Source of the DNA: Actinomycetota bacterium
Lineage (GTDB): Bacteria; Actinomycetota; Actinomycetes; S36-B12
Reading direction: 5' to 3'
NCBI GenBank assembly: GCA_029978585.1
Contig: JAPOJD010000005.1
Span: forward strand, 1-38,754
DNA length: 38,754 nucleotides
A program made the translations under genes and the position numbers. Within the stretch, counting starts at the first letter, position 1, and every line of letters starts with the position of its first letter. A model generated the notes under the pieces. The model saw only the letters and a list, made by a program, of their open reading frames with translations, searched no databases and was not told the origin of the DNA. Below, one piece after another: positions 25,057 through 31,466 of this stretch.

Positions 25057-26226
25057 GTGCGTATCGGCGTCGTCGGCGGGGCGGGTGCGATGGGATCGGT
25101 CACCGTCACCGACCTGGCCGGCTCGGCGGGGGTCGACGAGGTGGTGATCGTCGACGCCGACCTCGATCGGGCGGGCGCCCTCGCGGAGCGACTGGAGGGC
25201 CGGGGAGCCGGCCTCGTGGCTCTCGGGATCGATGTTCCGCTCGATCGGAGCCTGGACGGGTGCGACGCCGTCGTCAATGCTGCGGGCCACATCCACAACA
25301 TCGCGGTCATGCAGGCCAGTCTCGAGGTGGGAGCCCACTACACCGACCTGGGCGGTCTCTTCCACGTGGCCGTCCGGCAGTACGAATGGAACGACAGATT
25401 CGCTGATGCCGGTCTCACCGCAACCCTGTCCATGGGGTCAGCCCCCGGGCTGACCAACATGCTGGCCGCTCGCGGGGTGCACCTGGGGAGCATGGACAGC
25501 GTCGAGTCCATCGAGATCGCCGACGCCGTCGTCCCGGGCCGCGCGTACCACCCGTCCGAGCCCTACGGTCCACCGTACGCCGCCGTCACTCTCATCGAGG
25601 AGTACACCGCACCCGCTCCGCAGTTCCTCGAGGGAGAGATCCGCTACTTCCCGGCCGGCTCTGGAGCCCGCAACTACCCCTTCCCCGGGGGAGACGTGGA
25701 ATGCGTCTACACCATCCACTCTGAGCCGGCCACCCTCCCGCGCTCATACGCCGATCGCGGCCTCCGGCGAGTGGAGTGGCGACTCGGCCTGGCCCCGGCC
25801 GATCACGTGCGTCTGCTGTCCTTCGTGGCCGCGGGTCTGGCCAGCGAGGAGCCCGTGGAGGTCGACGGGACCCGCGTCCGACCCGCGGACGTCCTCGCCG
25901 CGGTGCTGACACGGCAGGCCCGCCGGGAGGTTGCGACTCCCGATCCCGCGGCGGTTGAGTGGTTCCGCGTCATCACGTCGGGAATGCGCCAGGATCGCCC
26001 GGTCACCGTCACCTGCGACGTGGAGGTTACTGACCCGCCGTCGGGGGAGTTCCCCGGAGGCGCCTGGGCGACCGGCGTGCCGCCCTCGATCGCAGCGCAG
26101 ATCATGGGGTCAGGCCGCGCCCTGCGGACCGGAGTGCACGGCCCGGAGCTCACCATGCCGCTGGACCTGTTCTTCACTGAACTTGCCGGGCGGGGCATGA
26201 TCCCGCTAGACCGGATCGACGACTGA
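25057..26226 (+). CDS. Saccharopine dehydrogenase-like NAD(P)-dependent oxidoreductase
   Basis: The 389-residue protein begins with a Rossmann fold (RIGVVGGAGAMGSVTVTDLA) followed by VVIVDADLDRAGALAERLEG, the pattern of the saccharopine dehydrogenase NADP-binding domain. CDAVVNAAGHIHNIAVMQAS and GAHYTDLGGL are typical of that family, which also includes carboxynorspermidine synthase and homospermidine synthase-like enzymes. A polyamine-related imine reduction or oxidation is thus possible, given the neighbouring polyamine-type importer, but this is inference. The GTG at 25057 has AAGGGG upstream; a TTG ten codons earlier lies in the palindrome. The glycosyltransferase follows 14 bases later. 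Confidence 0.85.
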   Translation: MRIGVVGGAGAMGSVTVTDLAGSAGVDEVVIVDADLDRAGALAERLEGRGAGLVALGIDVPLDRSLDGCDAVVNAAGHIHNIAVMQASLEVGAHYTDLGGLFHVAVRQYEWNDRFADAGLTATLSMGSAPGLTNMLAARGVHLGSMDSVESIEIADAVVPGRAYHPSEPYGPPYAAVTLIEEYTAPAPQFLEGEIRYFPAGSGARNYPFPGGDVECVYTIHSEPATLPRSYADRGLRRVEWRLGLAPADHVRLLSFVAAGLASEEPVEVDGTRVRPADVLAAVLTRQARREVATPDPAAVEWFRVITSGMRQDRPVTVTCDVEVTDPPSGEFPGGAWATGVPPSIAAQIMGSGRALRTGVHGPELTMPLDLFFTELAGRGMIPLDRIDD

Positions 26227-26240
26227 ACCTCGGAGGCACC

Positions 26241-27530
26241 ATGCCGGACCGACCGCTCACCGTGCTGCTGGCTGCCGAGAGCGCCTACGGACCCACCAAC
26301 AACTGCATCGGGATCGGCGCCGAACTCGTCGCGAGGGGACACCGCGTCGTCTTCGCCGCTGAGGAATCCTGGGCGGGCAAGATCGAGCCGCTCGGGATCG
26401 AGGAGCGGCTCGTGTCCATGGCGCCCCCACCCGAGGAGGAGGCGGCCGCCGGGCAGTTCTGGATCGACTTCATTCGCGACACGTCACCCGAGTTCCGCAA
26501 GAGCACCTTCGAGCAGATCACGACCTTCATCGAGCCGGTGTGGCGCAGCCTGATGGACGGAGCGAAGTACGCCAATCCGCAGTTTGCCGACATCGTCGAG
26601 GATGTCCAGCCGGATGTCATCGTGCAGGACAACGTGTCGGCATTCCCTGCGCTCAAGGCCGCCGGTCGTCCCTTCGTGCGACTGGTCTCATGCCAGCCGC
26701 TCGAGATGACCGGCCCGGGACTCCCCCCTGCGCTCTCGGGCCTTCCCGCGGACGATCCGAGCCAATGGCAGGCATGGCGCGACGAGTACGCCCGCGTCAA
26801 CGCGAGCCTCTGGTCGGAGTACAACGAGTTCTCCCAGGAGTCCGGTGCCGGCCCACTCCCGGATGGGGAGTTCAACTACGTCGGTGACGCCAATATCTAC
26901 ATCTACCCGGCTGCCGTCGACTACGTCGATCGCCGGCCCCTCGACTCCACCTGGCATCGCGTGCAGTCATCCGTTCGCCGCACCGAGCAGCCCATCGACA
27001 TACCCGCGCACATCCTCGACGGTGACGGCTCGCTCATCTACCTATCCCTCGGATCGCTCGGGGGCGCCGACGTCGACCTCATGACGCGTCTCACCGGCTT
27101 CCTTGCAGACAGCCCCCATCGCTTCATCGTGAGCAAGGGCCCTCGCGCCGATGAGTGGGACCTCCCCGACAACATGTGGGGGGCCGCAATGGTTCCGCAG
27201 ACGACACTGCTGGAGAAGGTCGACCTCGTCATCACCCACGGTGGCAACAACACCACCTGCGAGTCCTTCCACTTCGGCAAGCCCATGGTGGTCCTGCCCC
27301 TGTTCTGGGACCAGTACGACAACGCTCAGCGGGTCGACGAGACCGGGTTCGGCAAGCGCCTGGACACCTACCGCGTCGAAAGGGATGAGCTGACCGGGAC
27401 CATCGACTCGCTCCTTGCCGACCGCGCACTGCGCGACCGCATGGCGGAGATCTCTCGCCAGATCAGGGCGGAGGATGGCGTACGCCGCGAGGCCGAGATC
27501 ATCGCCGAACTGGGACAGTCCGCGGCCTGA
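26241..27530 (+). CDS. GT1-like (UDP-glycosyltransferase/MGT family) glycosyltransferase
   Basis: This 429-residue enzyme has the GT-B fold of family GT1. The N-terminal half starts with TVLLAAESAYGPTNNCIGIG and GHRVVFAAEE. The C-terminal half has IYLSLGSLGGAD, ending in the nucleotide-sugar motif ITHGGNNTTCESFHFGKPMV and LPLFWDQYDNAQR at about residues 330-364. His333 is the conserved donor-binding histidine. The ATG has a CGGAGG site. Family members glycosylate macrolides, lipids or small molecules; the acceptor here is unknown. The N-terminal acceptor domain carries an acidic PPPEEEAAAGQFW stretch, which could suit a cationic acceptor. It sits between the oxidoreductase and the SIS protein and is probably in one operon with them. 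Confidence 0.88.
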   Translation: MPDRPLTVLLAAESAYGPTNNCIGIGAELVARGHRVVFAAEESWAGKIEPLGIEERLVSMAPPPEEEAAAGQFWIDFIRDTSPEFRKSTFEQITTFIEPVWRSLMDGAKYANPQFADIVEDVQPDVIVQDNVSAFPALKAAGRPFVRLVSCQPLEMTGPGLPPALSGLPADDPSQWQAWRDEYARVNASLWSEYNEFSQESGAGPLPDGEFNYVGDANIYIYPAAVDYVDRRPLDSTWHRVQSSVRRTEQPIDIPAHILDGDGSLIYLSLGSLGGADVDLMTRLTGFLADSPHRFIVSKGPRADEWDLPDNMWGAAMVPQTTLLEKVDLVITHGGNNTTCESFHFGKPMVVLPLFWDQYDNAQRVDETGFGKRLDTYRVERDELTGTIDSLLADRALRDRMAEISRQIRAEDGVRREAEIIAELGQSAA

Positions 27531-27532
27531 GG

Positions 27533-28480
27533 ATGAAGCCCGACCTCGTCGAACGCGATCTGCTCGAGATCCCCGCCCGTCTCGTCCAGCTCGCAACGGA
27601 GCTCGAGCACGACAATCCATGGCCCCCCCTGGCCCCCGCGGGTCCGCTGCTGAGCGGCATGGGCTCCTCTCAGTACGCCGCGCGCACGGTCTCGGGATGG
27701 CTGCGCGCCGCCGGGGTCGATGCCATTGACGAGATCGCGTCGACGGACCCCGGCTGGCCTGGCGGCGATGGCGCATGCGCGATCCTCATCTCTGCCTCGG
27801 GAGGCTCCGCGGAGACTCTCGACCGGATGGAGCGGCTTTCCGGAGGCACTCAGCGGATCGCTCTCGTCAACTCCCGTGACTCGGCCCTCGCACGGCAAGC
27901 CGACGTGGTCGTCGACATGCTCGCGGGTCCGGAGGACGGCGAGGTTGCGTGCCGCACCTACCGGCACACGCTGGCCCTGCTCCTCGCCCTCGCCCTGCCA
28001 CGCCGCGAGGTGGCCGCCGCGTGCCGCGCGGCCGCAGAGCGAACCGAGGAACTCCTCGCCGACTCCGCCTGGCTCGACCCCGTGGACGAGGTTCTCTGGC
28101 CCGCGGGAACGACGCACTGGATCGCGCCGGAGAGTCGGATCGGATCGGCGCTGCAGTCGGCGCTCATGGTCCGCGAGATCCCGCGTCGACCTGCGGTGGG
28201 ATGCGAGACCGGCGACTGGAGCCACGTCGACGTCTACCTCACCCTGACAACCGACTACCGATGCGTCGTATTCACGGGATCCCGGTGGGACGCGCAGGCG
28301 GCCGACTGGCTGTCCCGGCGTGGATCCCAGGTCGTCTGCGTGGGGGACGGGCTCGGCATCCCGGGGGAGACGACCCTGCCCATGCCTGCCGACCCTCTCG
28401 TCCGCATGCTCTGCGAGCCGCTCGTCGCAGAACTCCTCGCCCTGCGCTGGTGGCACCGAGACCCCGTCGTCGCTGCATGA
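27533..28480 (+). CDS. SIS-domain sugar isomerase-like protein (GlmS isomerase/AgaS-like)
   Basis: The 315-residue protein resembles the isomerase half of glucosamine-6-phosphate synthase, without the glutaminase part. LLSGMGSSQYAARTVSGWL and EIASTDPGW match the first SIS domain. ILISASGGSAETLDRMERL corresponds to the phosphosugar-binding SxSGxT-like loop, with Gly-Gly-Ser in place of Ser-Gly-Glu. The later EVACRTYRHTLALLL replaces the VASTKAF segment of GlmS, so its conserved Lys is absent. It more likely acts as a deaminase, isomerase or deglycase on an amino-sugar phosphate, as in the AgaS/FrlB groups. The ATG lies two bases after the glycosyltransferase stop, and its own stop overlaps the next start (ATGA). 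Confidence 0.82.
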   Translation: MKPDLVERDLLEIPARLVQLATELEHDNPWPPLAPAGPLLSGMGSSQYAARTVSGWLRAAGVDAIDEIASTDPGWPGGDGACAILISASGGSAETLDRMERLSGGTQRIALVNSRDSALARQADVVVDMLAGPEDGEVACRTYRHTLALLLALALPRREVAAACRAAAERTEELLADSAWLDPVDEVLWPAGTTHWIAPESRIGSALQSALMVREIPRRPAVGCETGDWSHVDVYLTLTTDYRCVVFTGSRWDAQAADWLSRRGSQVVCVGDGLGIPGETTLPMPADPLVRMLCEPLVAELLALRWWHRDPVVAA

Positions 28481-29751
28481 GCCTGCTCGACCAGGTGCGA
28501 GACAGCACCCGAGGGCTCAAGGCGGACGCGCTCCTCCCGGCCCTTCGCCGCGGCCACGACGACGACATCGAGGAGATCACCGACGTCGCCGCGCTGAGCG
28601 ATCGGTCGGCCGTGGCGGCCGTGCGACTCGTTGACGGACGCGACATCTTCGTGCCCATGGTGCTCGCCGCGCGGGACGGCTCAGCACGTCCTCGGGGGAC
28701 CCAGCCCGACAGGGCATGGCGTCGAGCCGAGCCGGCCGACGCGATCAGCATGAGCGCGCTTGGAGCGCCACCACCGCTTCGGGTGGACCACGTCAATCCG
28801 CTTCCCATGCTGGACCCTCAGCGAGAGCGGGGACTCGACGTCGACATGACAAATGACGTGCGCATTGTCGATGACGCGGTGGTCGCCAAGTGGCAGCTCC
28901 TTCGACAACCGGACGCGATCGTCGGCCAACGTGTCGTCGCTCACCTTTCCGCGGCCGGCTTCACCGACATGCCCGAGCCGTTCGCGACGGTGACCTGGGA
29001 TGACGACGTCGTCCTGACAGCGACCCGATTCCTCCCCGAGGCCGTTGACGGCTGGGACTGGATGCTCGACGAGGTCCTGCGGATGCTGGCTCACGGGGGA
29101 GCTAGCCCCTCATGGCCAGCCGAGATTGGAAGCCTGACCGCACGCATGCATGCCGCGGCCGCTCGACCGACTCCGGTGATCGACCGGCCCGTCGCTCGCG
29201 CTCCACTCCTCGACCTGGCCCAGCACTATCAGGCGCTGCTCGACACCGCGCTCGATCCCGAATTGCAGACCGCGGTGCAGAGGTGGCGCGCGCGTTTCAC
29301 CGAGGCCATCGATGTCCTCGCTGGCACGCAGGACGCCGAGGTGGTTCCCCTTCACCGCGATCTGCATCCGGGTCAGTTCCTACGCTGGCGGGGTGGCATT
29401 GCCATATGCGACTTCGATGGCAACCCGGCGTTCCGGGCTGAAGAGCAAGACATGCGCGGACCGACCGCCTACGACGTGGCCGGCATGCTGCGCGGCTTCG
29501 ATCACGTGGCCATCGCCGCCGCCAATCGCGCCGGAGCATCCGACGCTCTCGACCATGCCCGGGCGTGGGCGCGCGATGCGCGCCGGCAAGCACTGGATGC
29601 CTACCTCGCGGAACCAGGACTCCCCCCGCTGGACACCACCATCCTCGGCGCCCTCGAATCCCTGTCACCGTTGCACGAGGCGGTCTATGCCGCGACCTAC
29701 CTGCCGCGCTGGCGCTACGTACCTCTCGCCGTGCTCAATTGGGGCTGGTGA
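28477..29751 (+). CDS. Maltokinase-like sugar kinase, candidate glucosamine kinase
   Basis: The 424-residue protein has an N-terminal cap domain and the eukaryotic-kinase/APH fold of the maltokinase family. The catalytic loop HRDLHPGQ is at 293-300 with Asp295; the metal-binding segment DFDGNP is at 312-317. The phrase TAYDVAGMLRGFDHVA is the distinctive maltokinase motif, which is why I do not call it an aminoglycoside-resistance phosphotransferase. Related actinobacterial proteins have been described as glucosamine kinases. An amino-sugar substrate fits the SIS neighbour, but no residue I can see decides between maltose and glucosamine. ATGA overlap with the SIS gene shows tight coupling. 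The convergent aldolase-like gene ends one base beyond its stop. Confidence 0.8.
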   Translation: MSLLDQVRDSTRGLKADALLPALRRGHDDDIEEITDVAALSDRSAVAAVRLVDGRDIFVPMVLAARDGSARPRGTQPDRAWRRAEPADAISMSALGAPPPLRVDHVNPLPMLDPQRERGLDVDMTNDVRIVDDAVVAKWQLLRQPDAIVGQRVVAHLSAAGFTDMPEPFATVTWDDDVVLTATRFLPEAVDGWDWMLDEVLRMLAHGGASPSWPAEIGSLTARMHAAAARPTPVIDRPVARAPLLDLAQHYQALLDTALDPELQTAVQRWRARFTEAIDVLAGTQDAEVVPLHRDLHPGQFLRWRGGIAICDFDGNPAFRAEEQDMRGPTAYDVAGMLRGFDHVAIAAANRAGASDALDHARAWARDARRQALDAYLAEPGLPPLDTTILGALESLSPLHEAVYAATYLPRWRYVPLAVLNWGW

Positions 29752-29752
29752 A

Positions 29753-30784
29753 TCAAGCGCTCATCTCGCGGGCGATCGCCGCGACGAACCCGTCGACGTC
29801 TTCGGCGGTCGTGTCCCACGAGCACATCCAGCGCACCTCGCCCGTCGCTTCATCCCACTCGTAGAATCTGTACTCACTTTGCAGCCTCGCCGTCACATCG
29901 CGGGGGATGATCGCGAAGACCGCATTGGCATCGACGCGTCGCCTGACCTCAACACCTGGGATCGCCTGAACCCCCGCGAGTAGTCGCTGGGCCATGCCGT
30001 TAGCGTGGCTGGCATTCCGCAACCACAGGTTGTCGGTGAGCAATGCACACAGTTGGGCACTCACGAAGCGCATCTTGCTCGCCAGCTGCATGGATGACTT
30101 GCGTAGAAACGGCACCGCCCGGGCCAGCGACGGGTTGAGTACAACGACCGCTTCGGCGCCCATGGCGCCGTTCTTTGTGCCACCGAAGGACAGGATGTCG
30201 ATTCCCACGTCCGTGGTGATAGCTCGCAGGGGAACGCCCAGGCCCGCCGCCGCGTTGGCAATGCGTGCACCGTCGAGGTGGACCTTCATACCGAGGGAAT
30301 GGACGTGTTCCACCAGCGAGCCGAGCTGGTCAACCGAATACGCGGTTCCGAGTTCGGACGACTGCGTGACGGTCACGACCGCCTGCTGCGATCGATGCAC
30401 GTCTCCGACGCGCACTGAGTGGACATCGACCGCGGCCGGGGTCAGCAGGCCATCTGCTACCGGCACGGTCCAGAGCTTCAGCCCGGCCACCTTCTCCGGG
30501 GCCCCTCCCTCATCGACGTTCACGTGAGCCGTCTCGGCGCAGATGACGGCCTCCCAGGGCCGGCAGATCGACTGCAGGGCGACGACATTGGCTCCCGTTC
30601 CATTGAATACCGGGAAGACCTCTGCCTGGCCGCCCAGATGATCGCGCATCAGGTCGCGTAGACAAGCCGTCTCGTCGTCCTCGCCATAGGCCACGGCGTG
30701 ACCGTCATTCGCTCGCGCGATGGCAGCGAGCACCTCGGGGTGCACTCCCGCGTAGTTGTCGCTCGCGAAGCCACGCCAGGTCAC
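29753..30784 (-). CDS. Threonine aldolase-like PLP enzyme (beta-eliminating lyase family)
   Basis: The 343-residue protein matches low-specificity L-threonine aldolases. FASDNYAGVHPEVLAAIARA is the family start, and YGEDDETACLRDLMRD follows. CAETAHVNVDEGGAPE carries the ring-stacking histidine. LDGARIANAAAGLGVPL holds Asp171 and Arg174. Lys204 in SFGGTKNGAMGAEAVV is the PLP Schiff-base lysine. Such enzymes split beta-hydroxy amino acids into glycine and an aldehyde, or form them. I chose the GTG at 30784, one base after the SDR stop and with GGAGGG upstream. It is the third gene of the DUF6421-SDR-aldolase operon, so its true substrate may be special to that pathway. Confidence 0.92.
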   Translation of the reverse strand: MTWRGFASDNYAGVHPEVLAAIARANDGHAVAYGEDDETACLRDLMRDHLGGQAEVFPVFNGTGANVVALQSICRPWEAVICAETAHVNVDEGGAPEKVAGLKLWTVPVADGLLTPAAVDVHSVRVGDVHRSQQAVVTVTQSSELGTAYSVDQLGSLVEHVHSLGMKVHLDGARIANAAAGLGVPLRAITTDVGIDILSFGGTKNGAMGAEAVVVLNPSLARAVPFLRKSSMQLASKMRFVSAQLCALLTDNLWLRNASHANGMAQRLLAGVQAIPGVEVRRRVDANAVFAIIPRDVTARLQSEYRFYEWDEATGEVRWMCSWDTTAEDVDGFVAAIAREMSA

Positions 30785-30785
30785 G

Positions 30786-31466
30786 TCAGCCCTCCGTGAG
30801 GTCAATGCGGCCGCTCTCCGGGGCGCCCGTCGGCTCCAGGATGCCAGCAATCACCTCGGCGAGTTCAGTCGTGTCGGTGTACCCGGGGAACTCCTTCTCC
30901 GGGCTTTCGACGCGCATGCTTTCGTTCACAAGGGCCTTGACCGCGACGATGATCGCCCGTGCGGACGTGTCCTTGAACGAGTTGTCGAGTCCGCCCACCC
31001 AGGTCTCTGCTGCCGCCTTGGCCGTCGCGTATGCCACGTTGCCGGCCGTGGGCTTGGCGGCGGCGGTGCTGGACACCATGACGTAGCGACCCGCATCGGA
31101 TCGCATCAGCGGCTCCCGGAACACGACCGTCGTGGTTCGCACGGTGCCGAAGACCCCCGGGGAGATGGCATCCCACGCTGCGAGCGCATCGCCGTCGACG
31201 GTCTTCGATCCGCGCCAGCCGCCCACCAGGTGGATGACCGCGTCGATCCGTCCGTGCCTCGCAAGAAGGTCGTCGCGGAACCCGGCTAGCGCGTGGACGT
31301 CGAGCAGGTCCACGACCGCCCAATCTCCACCGACGGACTCGGCAAGCGGGCGCGCCAGCGACTCCTCGCGGTCGACGACGATGACGAACCAGTCCTGGGC
31401 GAGTGCATGCGCGACCGCCGTTCCTCCCATGCCAGCGCCGAGAATCACCGCGACGGGGCGGTTCAC
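30786..31466 (-). CDS. Short-chain dehydrogenase/reductase
   Basis: The 226-residue SDR has an unusual nucleotide loop, VILGAGMGGTAVAHALA, in place of the standard TGxxxGxG. VVDLLDVHALAGF supplies the usual adenine-side Asp. VSSTAAAKP at 131-139 holds the catalytic serine, and Tyr146-Lys150 (YATAK) is the catalytic pair. SDRs of this size reduce or oxidise small alcohols; one subgroup oxidises the beta-hydroxyl of serine or allo-threonine, which would suit the adjacent aldolase-like gene, but that is inference. Its GTG overlaps the stop of the DUF6421 gene (GTGA), so the genes are translationally coupled. Confidence 0.88.
   Translation of the reverse strand: MNRPVAVILGAGMGGTAVAHALAQDWFVIVVDREESLARPLAESVGGDWAVVDLLDVHALAGFRDDLLARHGRIDAVIHLVGGWRGSKTVDGDALAAWDAISPGVFGTVRTTTVVFREPLMRSDAGRYVMVSSTAAAKPTAGNVAYATAKAAAETWVGGLDNSFKDTSARAIIVAVKALVNESMRVESPEKEFPGYTDTTELAEVIAGILEPTGAPESGRIDLTEG

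Noticed and set aside
25057-26226. True saccharopine dehydrogenase of lysine metabolism
   Set aside because: Only the NADP-binding half is convincing, and the neighbours are not lysine genes; the family contains many other oxidoreductases.
28477-29751. Aminoglycoside resistance phosphotransferase
   Set aside because: The TAYDVAGMLRGFDHVA segment and DFDGNP loop fit the maltokinase/glucosamine-kinase group better.
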